64,000 bases of DNA. Source: Adineta ricciae. Taxonomy: Eukaryota; Rotifera; Eurotatoria; Adinetida; Adinetidae. The DNA lies in the NCBI GenBank assembly GCA_905250025.1, contig CAJNOJ010000178.1, positions 1-64,000 of the forward strand. Reading direction: 5' to 3'. Of this stretch, positions 47,208-59,569 are shown in pieces (positions within the stretch are counted from its first letter, which is position 1; each line of letters begins with the position of its first letter). The notes below the pieces were generated by a model that did no database searches, had not been told where the DNA came from, and worked only from the letters and a program-made list of their open reading frames with translations. The translations under genes and the position numbers were made by a program.

Positions 47208-47365
47208 GAAGTCTGATAAATTGATTTATCTTTCGTTGGTATGTGTGCGTAGGATTTCTTCTTCAGCTTTTCTTTTCGTGTATATTATCGGTAGATAGTT
47301 TTGTGTGTCTTGTCTTTAAGAATATAAATCAATTTAGAGAAATAAATAACAAGTCAATCGTCAAT

Positions 47366-49247
47366 TTATTGATATTGATCATGATACGAATTACTATTAA
47401 GATGATTCAGATTTGGAAGTAAAAGCTTCTCGGATTGTTGATTTCGTTGGTTACGTTTCGGATTCGTTCGACGCTGATAGGAACTCTTCGATGCTAGAAG
47501 CGAATTTGGAGCGGATAGACCAACAAGTCTCGACGGAGTTGTAAATCGTAGAGTTTGAGTTGGAACTGTTCGACACATCAACATGTTGAATAATTCGTAT
47601 CGGCCGTGTTTTCCACTGACAATAGAAACAAAGACATTAGATGCATAGTTGAACAATTCTAAAGTTTTTAGAATATGTGGAGCGAAATGAGTTAACGAAC
47701 AATCGGGAAGTCGTTGATAAAAGTTTAAGTAAAATTGAAGAAGATATCTAAAAGAAAATTGATCGTGAAGAAGAGAAACGTTTGAATGGTAAAGAAGTTT
47801 ACCGAGGTGAAATGGTGAGAAGAAGAATACATGAAGAGAAAAAGATCATTGGCGTTACGGATCGATGATGACCATGACGGATAAGCAAAGATGAGGAATG
47901 TTTCGATGAATCCTGTCGAGATTGACGTACACTGATGAAGAGAACAATATTTGCTGTGAATAATAAAACAAACGGAACAGCAACACGAAAAATAACGATG
48001 ATTAATAAATATATTCGTTTAGCATTCGGAGTTAGGAATGATGATTGCTTGATAAGTGTTACATTTGCCGTCGGAGATTGCTCATAATGACAAACTATGG
48101 AATGACTGTTTTCTCGATATGCTCTAAAAAGGAACAAGATGTGATTATCTTGTAGATGAACCATATTTTATCATTATTATCATTGTAATTAGGCAAATGA
48201 CTACCGATAATTACGGTAAATTTGCAATGTAATTAATATTTCTGAAAGAAAATGTCAAGAAAGCAAGTCGATATCGATCTGGGAAAATTCTCGAACTTCT
48301 CGTTTTTCTTTGCACGAGCAAAATCAATAATTCAATGTAAATAATTAGAGAGAAAAAGATTCGAACTAGTCATTTTCTTCGTCATAGACTAGTTTTTATC
48401 CGAATCACATGAAATACTTGACAAAATAATACTAAAAGTCTCTCTTTCTTTAGTTTCTAAATAAACATTTATTGACAAAAGAATTTCTCATTGAGATTTC
48501 GAATCTAATTCGCTTTCTTTTTATCCTATTCTTTTTGTCTTATCAGCAAAAACTGTAATCCTATGAGGATTCTAATGAACAACGAATGATTAAAAAGAAA
48601 CGGCGGATACTTTGCTAATTACTATCAATAAGCAAACGATGCTCTCAGTATGGAATACTTCATTAATTTCCAGCGAATTTTCCAAAGGTTAATAAATCTT
48701 ACCTTTTCACGTAAAATCCAGGTTGTAAAACTAATGAATTAACAAGACAAGATAATAATACAACGCAGAATATCAAGCGAAGAGCACGTTTTCCTCGAGT
48801 ATCTGTAAGCGTTTGTAATGGCTTGTAAATAACTAAACATCGTTCGACTGTCAATGATACTGCAAGCCAAGCACTAATTGAACTTGCGACTGATTCGGTA
48901 AATAACTGAATCGGACATTCAAATGGACGAAAATTCAGTTTAAAAATTTTAAAATCAAGTAGAAAGAAAAGACACCAGAGAGTCAATCGAACGAGATCGA
49001 CAACAGCGATTGCAGAAAAGTAGTAGGAATAAGCTGAACGGCGAAAATTACGTGAAGTAGCGAAATAATAAAGTGCAATGGGATTAAATGTCAACCCGAA
49101 GACGAATAAAGCGATTCCAGGTATTAAATGTCCATATAAATAGACCGAACTGGTTAATGAGCTACACCAATTATTATAAGTAGTTTTGCCAATTGCTGAA
49201 GTGATATTAAACGTTGATGAGTCGTTTTTGCCGAGCGAATCAAACAT
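47366..49247 (-). CDS. Rhodopsin-type G-protein-coupled receptor
   Basis: Exons 48703-49247, 47803-48123 and 47366-47747 join in frame to 415 residues. The extracellular N-terminus carries NxS/T sequons. Seven hydrophobic segments are seen, starting HLIPGIALFVFGLTFNPIAL (TM1 with its Asn), then SAIAVVDLVRLTLWCLFFLL (TM2), and TM3 ending VSLTVERCLVIYKPL, where ERC replaces DRY. TM7 contains FNYASNVFVSIVSG in place of NPxxY. A basic, Asn-rich C-tail follows. The pattern resembles invertebrate peptide receptors of the FMRFamide/myosuppressin-like group, but the ligand is unknown. The first intron is long for this genome (579 bp); the second is 55 bp. The true start is the ATG at 49247. Confidence 0.88.
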
Positions 49248-51509
49248 TTTCAATATTGTCAAAAATCTCTCTTTTGTAAATGTTGAACAAGTAATGTTCT
49301 TGATTCTTCATTGATTAAGAAACAGAGTTGATAAAATAGTTTTTTCTCTCATTGTGTATACAAGAGAGAAGAGAAAGAGCGAAAGAGAAAGAAATGTCTG
49401 CTTACAGCAAAAGCACTCACTCTTCCTCCTAATAGCGCGTGACATTCAGCTTTTATCTCAATTGATGGTTCTTGTGTTACAAAAAAAAAGGAGAAGGGTG
49501 AGTCTTCCTATATTTCAGACCTCAATTACTCTAATAATACCAGTTATTTGCACGTATTACTGACGAAACACACATAGACAGTTCTATTCGTTTGACACAA
49601 TGATCACTGATAATGATGTCTTCTGTCTTTTGATTTGAGAGTACAAATTAATTAAATCATTGTTCGTATTTGTGAATCTTTTTCTTAAATATTTAAATAT
49701 TATTTTATCAAACAAATGTCTCTTGATATTTTTCTCATGAAGAAATGCGTATGTTAAGAATAGAAATGAAGAAAAAGAAAAGAATAGAAGTATCTTGTTT
49801 ATTTCATCTATATTCTTTCTGGAAAATCGTTGCATTTTACTCAAACAGACTCATTTTTAGTCGTTCACTGAGAAGAAAGCACACAAACGTTGATTCTTCC
49901 TAAGTAATGAACTGAATCAAATCCATATTTTCATTCTCGTGACGTTGTTAGTGATTATACGATATTCTGCGTGAGTTTTCCAGTAGCATAAACGACTGAT
50001 TATGCTTCTTGATATGCATTACACCGGAAAGCTTACGAAATGTTATCGTGTGGAGAAAGATTATGTCTTTATTGTCGTGATTATCACTGATTCCAGATCT
50101 TTGGTCTTCCAACCGATGTAAAAGAACATGAATTTCGTTCGGAGACAAATCGATGTGGATCAACTTGCTATTGATGTAAAACTACAGTATAATGGAGAAA
50201 ATACAAATACATTGTAGATTATCTAATTGGTCTAAATTGTTGCTAAGTACCGAATTATTGCATTCTCATCGGAAAATTTCATCAGAACGATAAATTTTTA
50301 ACACAGTAAAAAGAAACTAATTATAGGAAAAAGACCGGGAAAGTGGATAAACACACTCGGCTTTTGTAAGATAATGGCATAGTCAAATACTTGTTTTATA
50401 ACGTCCTCGATCGTTTTCCATTCTCGCCTCGAAGTTTATTTGATTGCGACATCACGTACGTCATATTTTCTCATCTAATTACCAAAATACGGCCGTGTTC
50501 ATTTCTTTTGTTCGATTTCTAATCTGATTTTGTTCGTCTTGTCTATACTTTCTTACAGCATTAGATTTCTTATTAATTTTCATTGACACCTTCTTTTCTT
50601 TTTCTCAATTCAGTGAAAAAAATCGTTTGACGGAAAGGTTTGGTACTTGAACTTCAGCTCTAGTGACATTCTTTCACTCGAATTTACATAATCAAGCTAA
50701 ATTATAGTTCTTCAGACATAACGTCTCATTAATGATTATACTAATTACGTGAATACCTTGTTTACTCAAGAAAGTTACAGAAACATTGGATTTTTTGTGC
50801 TTTCACACGCTAGCAATGATTTTTGTTTTCGTAAAATATGATTTGTGAATAACAAAGAATGTCAACGATTGAGTGTCGTTTACCGAGTAATTCAAAAGAA
50901 ATCAAAACTCGATAGTTCGCTCTGACAATCAACATGTTCTATTTCTATTTAACGACACAAAATTTGCCGCTTGACATAGTAAAAAGACATTCATAAACAT
51001 TGATACTTCTCTGTCAATCATACATGTACAACGCGAAACTTGAATTCGAGTATTCAACTATATAATCAAAGCGAATTACCTTAGAATTCTGACTAATCTC
51101 ACACTCTCTATATACTCTGGGAGCGTCGAACTATGTTGTTTTCCCCTTGGAAGAGTCTCTGTAATAATACAAACGAAATATAATGATAGATTGCTTAATA
51201 GTTCATGCAGTTTAACACACCATTGCCAATATGCAGAATAAATTGACATACCTATCGGACATTGTGTAAACTTAACTGAAAGAATCGAATTCTGGTCTTT
51301 GTGATTGATTTGCTCGAGTGAGTCGTTGAAGAAGACGAAGATAGATTTATGTTTCAGTGATAGATAAATGCTTTGTGCGTGGAAAAATGGTAATACACGC
51401 ATATCAAGTTTGAGAAAAATTCAGCCGGCGGTTATGTTCAGTATGAACTCTCAACGGACGAGCATTGTTTTCTTCGCGCTACATAATAATAATAATATAA
51501 TGAACATAA
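49248..51509. other. Spacer of about 2.3 kb, nothing supported
   Basis: AT-rich. The longest frames (49584-49844, 49948-50163 and 51076-51402, all minus) have no recognisable domain and start from non-ATG codons or run across low complexity. Confidence 0.45.
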
Positions 51510-52936
51510 TCGATGAAAGACGCACCACCTGTTTGGAAGATTTGCCCAATGAGTTATGGCTCGAACTTTTCACCTTTTCTACTTGGTTTCAAATCAAATC
51601 CACTTGGCTTCAGTGGCAAACTGAATGAGCGCATCATAGCATTAGCTCGTGAAACATTGAATCGTGTTGCCTTCGAAATCTTCACGATGGTTGATATCAG
51701 GATTCTCATTTTTGCCACACCTTCGTCAATTGATTATCTTCACTGATTTCATCAGTGAATATGTTCTGTCGAATATTGCTTCATTGATTCTTCTAACTGC
51801 ATCGTCTCGTGCTTGTCTTCAATCTACAACATAAGAATTATGGTGCTGTGCTATTGCAGATTGTTACACATCGTATCTCTTTGCATACAATGGAATTCAT
51901 CATTGAGAATGGTAATTCAACAGAATATATCGATTGATTGATAGATACTTCTTCTTTTTCAGAGATTCAGAGCTCCTATAATCTTAACTTTGATTTGAAC
52001 ATGTTGTGCACTCGTCTTAATCATTAGTCGATATTTTCTCACACTATTCGTTTACGTCTCTCATTGCAACATATATCCGAATTGACATTGTTGGTTCAAT
52101 CTGACGATTTACCACGTGTTCAACATTTACATATCACATTACAAGATAAAGTTGGTTATCTGTTGGATTGGCCAATTTACCGGAAAATACCATCGCGTTT
52201 CACATCGTGTCCAAACGATCTCCGTCCATCTCAAGCCGATCAGTCAGAATTACGCACATTACATTTACAAAACATATTCATGAGTGATGTTCTTCTCTTA
52301 ATTGAACATCTTCCATCCATGGCTCGATCGAAATCACTAACACTAATCCACTGCGATGTAACAGGTATGTAACAACTATCTCTCAAATTGTTGCAATATC
52401 CCTTCTTTCGCAGATACAAACCAATTAATTATATTCAAATACGCCATTTCAAGATATTTACTCACTTGGCGTTTTCTTCGATATGTGCTCTGGTTTCCGA
52501 ATGAAATAATACTCGATAGAAACGATTCTCTTTGTTGGTTAAACTTAGCTGATTGTGCTGTCGAAGAAGAGACATACGATGACGGCAAATCGAGTAGAGT
52601 TGTGCTATACACAGTTCCTTATCCGGTCGACTGTTGCCGTCAGGTGAACAATCACACATTTACTCGACGATCTCCAGTCAGTCAAATGGCTAATCAATTG
52701 TGTTGGACAGTTGATCAAGATCCATTGTCGATCGATCACAGTGTTGCTCGACTACAGTATGTTCGTTCTCTGCAGTGGAATTATGTTATTCAAGTTAGTG
52801 ATTTTCGTCTGTTAAATTCTCGATCACTCTTTTTTGTCCTTAGAGTATTGATCCACACCCTCGTCTAAGCAATGAACAAGGTTCACTGGCTCGTGTCCTC
52901 ATTGATTCAAATGAAGAAATTATTCTCTGGCTTTGA
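51510..52936 (+). pseudogene. F-box/LRR-type gene, frame-disrupted
   Basis: Starts with a good F-box (TCLEDLPNELWLELFTF, frame 2), then the sense continues in frame 0 (LGFSGKLNERI), showing a frameshift near 51590. Downstream coding-like pieces lie in different frames: 52064-52372 (HISELTLLVQSDDL, LRTLHLQNIFMSDVLLLIEHLP) and 52450-52868 with a final segment ending ILWL. This order (F-box, then leucine-rich segments) is the usual form of the large bdelloid F-box family. Some gaps may be introns, but the early shift cannot be explained that way, so I call it a pseudogene. Confidence 0.65.
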
Positions 52937-53565
52937 TATGATGAGTGATCTTTCATCTCAATAGTCTCATCACTCTTGGAAAATAAATTGATCACAAATC
53001 AAAGAGGAATTACTTCAAAAATTCTATAATCCTCATTTGTTTTAAAATATCGAAAATTATTGAGATTTTCTGAAAAGAAAGATCAATGTTTCAAGTGTGA
53101 ATGTCAATAGCCAAGCATGAGTATAAAAATAAATTTCTAAGACAATACTTTCAAGGATGATGAAGAACTGCCGCTTGTAAAATTCAATGGAAACGATTTC
53201 TCAAATTGTTTTGCCGGTGAAAAGTTTGCACGAATGGAACTCAACTAATAATTGGCTGGATAATTGATACTACTCTCTTGAAACATGACGAATAGCAAGA
53301 GGCGAAAGGAGTGTAAGAGAACGTCGGCTTCATAAAATAGATCGAGTATCTTCACACTATTGTATTCTTCCGGCTGGATGGTTGTTTTTCTCTTATGTTC
53401 ACACATCAGCAGATAAATATATAAACAGTAGAACGTGAGAGATGAAGACAGCGCAAAAATAGAGAAGGGAAAAACATAACGTGAACTTTTGTGAAGTAAA
53501 CCGCATTCACTTTTACACTCGGTCGCTCGTTACCCATCGCTTTTCGTCTGATTGCGCATGTAACC
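52937..53565. other. Spacer, nothing supported
   Basis: 3' flank of the F-box pseudogene. No repeat or RNA gene is seen. Confidence 0.45.
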
Positions 53566-54348
53566 ATGCCCATCATCAAGAACGTAAACTTCGGAGAAAA
53601 ATTATGCGAGCGTGTTCGTTTAGCCAGTAGTGGTGTCAACACATGCATCGTTGTTGTTGTTTTTATAAGCGACAGCGATCTTGTCTTCATGGTTCACCTT
53701 GATTCTGTTCCATACGTGACCAATCTTTGTTGCCACTGGTCAATATTAAAAGAATAATCGAGACCGCGTTGCAAATGTTCTGTGAATCAAATGGTGAAGC
53801 TGTTGCTGAGTGTATTTCTGTATGGAGGAGTATCAAAAGCAAATAATGCTGCGATCGATACTTCACTGGAATCTATTCGGCTGATGAATAATGATATCTT
53901 TCCGGAAAATCCGATGATCAATGTGGATAAATTTCGTCAATTCATCGCCGCCATTCGATTCCATAATCTATCATTTAACTTAGCTTCAAGTTCCAACCCA
54001 AACGATGACGACAATGAATTCAACTGGGTCTCTGATATCGCCATTGTTTGTGATAGAAGTACTGTCCCTGTTACTCTGGCACTTATCCAATATGCTGGTC
54101 AAGAAAGGGAAATGACAGGTGATCGAAACGGAATGGAACCTATCTTTCTCTACCTCATTGACATAACGAGCGGATGGATGCCTGTTTTCTTCACTCGGCA
54201 ACCTACTCACCAGCCACTTTTCATTGATAATGAGCGCCAAATAGCTGCATCACGCAACACACTGGGCAACTCGCCGGAACGAAACACATTCAAGAAGCTC
54301 GTCAGCATTGTCATGAACGTTCTACTTCCACGCATCGAAGAAAACTGA
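53566..54348 (+). pseudogene. NTAN1-like (N-terminal Asn amidohydrolase-like) locus, frame interrupted
   Basis: Two pieces line up with protein N-terminal asparagine amidohydrolase. 53566-53740 has ASSGVNTCIVVVVF (the Cys aligned with the family nucleophile) and MVHLDSVPY. 53800-54348 has LSVFLYGGVSKANN, DIAIVCDRST and EPIFL with a matching end. Between them the frame carries a TAA at 53755. A helix-like stretch (NIKRIIETALQMFCESNGEAV) lies in the next frame, as if two compensating shifts occurred. An intron from gtcaat (about 53739) to gctgag would also restore frame, with a weak donor. The assignment is from patterns only and uncertain. Confidence 0.4.
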
Positions 54349-55281
54349 AGGTTGAATAATGTTGCAGTTTTATCCTTATTTTTTATTTGTTTCGACGATG
54401 ATTTATTTTCTGGACTTTCTTTTCTATCTCTCTCTCTGCTTCGGTGACTTTCTCCGCCTATCTTTCTTTCTAGATATATTCATCGAAGTATTATATGTCC
54501 TTACAGCTGGCTACATTTGATGTTTTATGTTACAACATTCTCGCATTAAAAACGGCATGTTTATATAGAACGATTGGTGTCTCTTCTTTGTGTTTATGCA
54601 CGTATGCGCGTTGACGACGACAATGCATCCTTGCCATCACTATCCTTATATATGTACTTGTATATCGATAGATGGAGAAGGGAGAAAATTTACCTGAATT
54701 CTCACCGCTTGGCGATCTGATGCATCGTTGTTTCTTTTCGAAGTCACAATTCCCAACTCACCGGTCCCGTCTGACAGTTACATTTGAAGAGAATTTTCTC
54801 TCGAATTTATATTCACCGAGAGAAATCGTTCAGAGAATCATGAAAGATAGATCCATCATTAAAAGACCTGATAAATGCGTATTGAATATGGAAAATGCCG
54901 CACATTGTTATTCAAATTAAAAAAGATATAGACTTTGTTATCAAGGAAGATAATAGATGGATTGATACTTTGAAGAGCAAAGCTCACTAGTACTTCAATA
55001 CATTAATATTATTATTACTTGCATCAATCAATTCGTTTTCTACGTTGTTCTTGTTTGACTGTGTGTGAAAGCGAATTGTTTCCTCGTTCACAAGGAAATT
55101 GTCCGATGTATTCTGTTTTTTTTTAGAAATTTCTCGTCTCACGATAAATCGTTTTTCTTCCGATTTACTGAATATCGAGAAAATGTTCATCGTATTCACA
55201 TAAATTCAATCCGAAAGAGAGAAAAGATTGATCTTTGTACTTTGAAAGTACAGCACAAAAACCAAAACATATGCGGAACTA
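54349..55281. other. Spacer, nothing supported
   Basis: Contains pyrimidine-rich (TCTCTC) stretches near 54425-54460 and short frames only. Confidence 0.45.
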
Positions 55282-55435
55282 ATTCCAACTGAATCTTCAT
55301 TCTCAGGACATTCATGTATTTCCAATTCTTCACATCGTTGTTCGTCTTCTCCTTGCATACAACAATCAAATTTTTCATCACAATTTTCGCGACAATCGAG
55401 ACACATCGTAGATGGACCAGGATAACAATCAACTA
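55282..55435 (-). pseudogene. LDL-receptor class A-type Cys-rich fragment
   Basis: About 50 codons with eight Cys, including CLDCRENCDEKFDCCMQGEDEQRC followed by EELEIHECPENE. The spacing and the acidic DxxxxGEDE resemble LDLa modules of large rotifer membrane proteins. It begins at a possible 3' splice site and reads on into non-homologous, hydrophobic sequence. No other module of such a protein is nearby, so this looks like an isolated exon or gene remnant. Confidence 0.5.
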
Positions 55436-55923
55436 AGAACGAATAACACGTATCAGTAGGTTTATTACGTTGGAGCGAGAGAATTGAACAAGATTATGAA
55501 GTGAGAAAGATGTAGCTACCGTTAGATTGTTAACTTTCACTTAATGTCACTAGTGAGATTTTTTGCGAGAGTGTAATTTTCCTATTAATTGAATTATATA
55601 TGTAACATTGCCAATTAATAATATGATCATGTTGGCGAATCGTCCTTGCGCTGAAATCATCGATTACTAATTAATCTCAAATATAATTGAATCGTGGCAT
55701 TTTTCTTTGAGAAGTCTCTCTTTAGATGATGAAATTCTGACAAAAATCAGAGATGTCTTTATTGTTTAAAACGAACACGTTCTAAATGCATGAAAAATTC
55801 AATGAAGGACAGTGGAATCATGTTAGCATCTAAATCTCATTGAATTGATTCAAATGAATGTTATTTTAATTTATTAGATTCTCGTAAATCGTTCTTTTTT
55901 CTTGAGGGTGTTGAAAGTTTATG
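55436..55923. other. Spacer, nothing supported
   Basis: AT-rich. It ends where repeat copy B starts, near cttgagggtg. Confidence 0.45.
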
Positions 55924-56416
55924 GTGTAAGTAGCGGTGAATTGCCTGGTTTCTGAGGGAAAACGAAGATGAAAATATTAGGCATAGCTATTTGGGACATT
56001 TTACATGGAGAGTTGGGTTCGTGTTAAATTGAGTAAAAGAAACTGTTGTGACAGAAACCCAAATGTCCGATGTATAGGGGCGATGGGTTTCGCTGTGTTC
56101 TTCGTCCATATTTATATGCATATAGAAGAAAGTTTGTTCGCTATGTGTTCAGTGTCTGTAATAGCTACCGTCGGCAAGCGTCCATCGACACTTCTTTTGA
56201 CCCAGAGAAAGGTTGACATCTACTTTGTTGCGGAAAAAGTGAATCACGCGCTTGCCAGCAGCGTGCTGTGCGACTGACCAATAGGAGAGGACGATTCCAT
56301 AGATAGCGAAAGTTGGTAGCGAAGGCCGTCTGAGCGCTCGTACCCAAAAATCGAATACTAGAATACTCGAAGAGATAGTTGAATACTTGAATTCAAGTTT
56401 CGAGTTTGACACTACT
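55924..56416 (+). mobile_element. Dispersed repeat, copy B (about 490 bp)
   Basis: Same order and orientation as copy A (23800-24413), with roughly 85 percent identity by eye in the central block and the same right end gagtttgacactactg. Lacks an internal segment near the right end that copy A has. Confidence 0.6.
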
Positions 56417-56584
56417 GTCAATACAAAGACAACCTGGTGATAAATATCTTCTGCAATCGAGTTACAGAATGTGTAACATTCCTGATATAGATATGAGTGA
56501 ATGGATGAGGTAAGAATGGTTTTGGCGCTGAAATCTTTGCATTTTTTAAAAATTTGTATTAAAAATTATTTCATTTGGTTGTTG

Positions 56585-56839
56585 ATGATCACAGAAAAGC
56601 AAGTTGAACATGTTATTATTCCTATTCTCAATGAATATTCTCTCACTCTTTTCCCGAATATAATTATAATCGTTTTCACACTTATTTTGATCATTTTCTA
56701 TATTCGTCAAAGTCAAAATCTAAAACATCAAATGGTTGAAACATATTCGACTTCTAACACTCGTTTTTCCACATTTTCATCTCCAAATTTATATCGAAAA
56801 GCTTCTTTTAATCGTTCAAAATCAGTAACAAGTTTTTAA
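56585..56839 (+). CDS. Possible small single-pass membrane protein
   Basis: An 84-residue frame from ATG at 56585 with one strong hydrophobic segment (NIIIIVFTLILIIFYI) and a polar Ser/Arg-rich tail. It ends 77 bp before the TTLL10 start. A GT-type donor (gtaagaatgg, 56509) and an AG at 56594 nearby could be an intron, but joining them does not keep this frame. No homologue is known. Confidence 0.3.
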   Translation: MITEKQVEHVIIPILNEYSLTLFPNIIIIVFTLILIIFYIRQSQNLKHQMVETYSTSNTRFSTFSSPNLYRKASFNRSKSVTSF

Positions 56840-56916
56840 TAACAAACCACCATTTTCACAATTTCAAATTGGTTTCTAAGAAGATCATTTTACTTTTATT
56901 TTTTTCTCCGATAACA

Positions 56917-58352
56917 ATGTTGAATAAATCAAAATCGAATCGAATCAACGGTTATTATGTTTTCGGTAAAAACAATTCGAAACTCGTCCGAGATCAACTT
57001 GATAAACTTGATCTCGATCGATACGACACGATTCCTCTCGGTGGAGTGAAATTCAATTGGATTACACGTTCAAGTGACATCGATTGGAATAGATTCGATT
57101 CCAATTTTCAAATTCTCAATCATATATTCAACGAAAAGCAACTTTCAAACAAAGGTCTATTATTGAAAAACCTGAGAACTTACTTCAAAAGCAAATCGAG
57201 TATTTTCTTACAAAAGTTTCTCCCTGAAACGTATTTATTAGATAATCTCATCGATCGGATCAATTTCAAGAAGAATTTCCAGCAGAATTCATTGTGGATA
57301 TGCAAACCAGTCGGACTTTCCTGTGGAAAAGAAATCTTTCTCTTCCGTTCAGAAGAACAACTTGAAAATCATCTCAAACAGTATCAACAAAGAGATTTGT
57401 ATTCGAATCGTCTCGTTCAAAGGTATATCGAAAATCCTCTACTTATCAATCAACAAAAATTCGACATACGCACATATTTCTTATGTATTTGTTTATCCAA
57501 CGATGTTTTATGCTTTGCCTGTCAAACGGGATATCTTCGTTTATCGATGTACCAATTCAATTTAGAAGATTTGAATAAATTCATTCATTTAACTAATCAA
57601 ACGATTCAAAATAAAGATGAAAACTTTCCTTTAAAGAAGAATATGACGGGAATGACTATAGAGGAGTTCAATGAATATTTCAACGATGTGATTCAACCGA
57701 ATATGATGGGGTTAGACAAAGATTGGGTAATTCATCAATTACCTGTAAGAATCTTCATTGAAAAATCGAGAAAAGTTGTTCAGTTTGTAGAAACAAATCA
57801 CGAATATTCTTCATCAAGTGGCCTATGCGATTAGAAATCAATTAACTATTCAGGAAGGTTGTTTTGGTTATTATGGAGTCGATATTTTAATCGATGAGAA
57901 ACTGAACTGTTGGTTATTAGAAATTAATAGTGGACCAACGTTGGATATGACCAATCAAGCACTGGAGAAAGTCATTCCAATGTGTTTAAATGAAGCAATT
58001 CGTAGGTTTTTGACTCAATTAAGAAGGAGATTGTCTCCTACGATGATTAGAATGAGAAAAAAAATATGAATTTGTACTCTTCTAAGGATATGTGTCAGAC
58101 TGGTTTTGTTAAATAGGAATTGTGATTGATACGCTGGATAATTATCGTGAAAATGGTTCAGCATTTCCTCTTCGAGAATCGAAACTATTCAAATATCTTC
58201 CATTTAATACTTCTTCAATTCTATCGAATCAAATTCCGAGTTTTATTTCTATAAATTCGCAATTGATCGATCTCACACCTGGAACCAATCTTTCAAAACG
58301 TCGGTATCGTCGATTATATTCACAGAGATATCGATCGAAATCACGTTTATGA
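56917..58352 (+). CDS. TTLL10: TTLL10-like tubulin glycylase
   Basis: Exons 56917-57744, 57791-58001 and 58117-58352 (introns 46 and 115 bp) give 424 residues. The ATP-grasp TTL fold is clear: YYVFGKNNSKLVRDQL, FLPETYLLDN, WICKPVGLSCGKEIFL, RLVQRYIENPLL, KFDIRTYFLCI, HLTNQ, and the C-terminal ATP/metal motif WLLEINSGPTLDM. TTLL10 enzymes elongate polyglycine chains on axonemal tubulin and other proteins, as suits a ciliated animal. The C-terminal 78 residues from exon 3 are Ser/Arg-rich (SKRRYRRLYSQRYRSKSRL). The first ATG in frame is 56917. The apparent stop at 57834 in a plain ORF reading is removed by the 46-bp intron. Confidence 0.9.
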
Positions 58353-58358
58353 ACTTTT

Positions 58359-59323
58359 ATTTTTCAAAATGAATCCCATGACATCAGTTGACATTGAAGG
58401 AATTAACTGAATATTGCGAAATAGAATATGAGAGCAGCGAATTTCTTCTAAATTGACATAAAATGCTCGATAGTCACAATTAAATCTTTTCAGATTTTTT
58501 CCAAATGACATGAGCAATACACCAAGATAGGAGAAATCAATCAGGGAATGTTCATTATACACTTCCAAATGCAAATGATCGAGATTTAATTCAATCAAAG
58601 CGAATAAATCTTCGTAAATGATTTCATAAACACTAATTCGCAATGAAAGTAAGTTTCCATTGTTCACGGGTATGATCCATGATGATTGGTCATTCATAAT
58701 CATATCTACACGTAGATATTGGAGACGAGGAACAAGTTGTAGACATTGACTAAGAACCATTCTTGAACAGGTAATGCCGGACAAATTAACGATCTTTTTG
58801 TTCGGTGTTCAAGTAGATCGAAAAGTTGGAAGAAGTGTGAAGAAGAAATTGCTCGAAGAAAGAAAATACCATTGATGTTATGAATCGTTGAAAAGACAAT
58901 CGAAGATGTTCTAGGAAGGAATAAAGTGGAAATTGAGAAAAGAAACTTTGTTTAGTCTTACTAGTGTTGCAGGAGTTGATAAATATTCCAAGGAAGGGAA
59001 ATTAAGGGCTAGATTGATCGAATTTGCGTATCAGTAGGTTCAGTTATTGTTAATGAACGTAATTTTGAAAAAGAATTCAATGATACTCCTGAACAGATAT
59101 TAAATACACGTATACGATAAGAATTTGTTGCGAAATGTTCTCTCAGGTATGAATATTGTTGATTTTCCCCAAAGATATCGAAATTCACATGACAGCATTG
59201 CGAAAGATTCTGAAATCTTTGATTTAGCTGATCAAAACTTAGATAAACCTCCAAAGGAGCCAAGACAAATTCCATAATCATCAACAAAATTCCATTCGAA
59301 AGATTCTCCAACTGCGTCACCAT
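58359..59323 (-). pseudogene. F-box/LRR-type gene, probably frame-disrupted
   Basis: Begins with MVTQLENLSNGILLMIMEF, a divergent F-box, then Leu-rich sequence. Near 59030 the sense moves to another frame (NFPSLEYLSTPATL), followed by a gtaaga donor and an acceptor before AACATCTTCGATTG (LRLSFQRF). Another shift near 58800 leads to LSGITCSRMVLSQCLQLVP and a terminal frame ending at about 58359. The order is that of bdelloid F-box proteins. At least two shifts are not explained by introns. It overlaps the TTLL10 3' end tail to tail. Confidence 0.55.
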
Positions 59324-59569
59324 TATTCCCTACATAAGTTCACTCTCAAACACCCAGCTTTATACTGCTGAATCGATTTATCACTACGTCAACGCAAAAA
59401 TTAGCCGAACATTTTCTCGGCCGTCACCGTCATTACACAACAATTGCGTTTCTCATCAATGTCATCCTTCTTTATATGTGATGACTCATTCAATCAATAG
59501 TCATCGTGAATAACGACACGTAGGAAGAACAGACGTTTCATTCATTTACGATTTTGACGATACACTATC

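Noticed and set aside
49584..49844. Small membrane-segment ORF upstream of the GPCR
   Set aside because: Lys/Ile/Phe/Leu-rich translation typical of random AT-rich DNA; begins at TTG; no supporting signals.
53791..53960. piggyBac-transposase reading of the 53.8 kb ORF
   Set aside because: A short KANN-like resemblance only; no catalytic DDD region, and the NTAN1-like alignment covers the whole ORF better.
56501..56594. Intron joining a 5' exon to the small membrane ORF at 56585
   Set aside because: Donor and acceptor are present, but the spliced frame runs into a stop; only the unspliced ATG is kept at low confidence.
57818..57840. Apparent frameshift in TTLL10
   Set aside because: A 46-bp GT-AG intron (57745-57790) joins both frames exactly, so the gene is intact.
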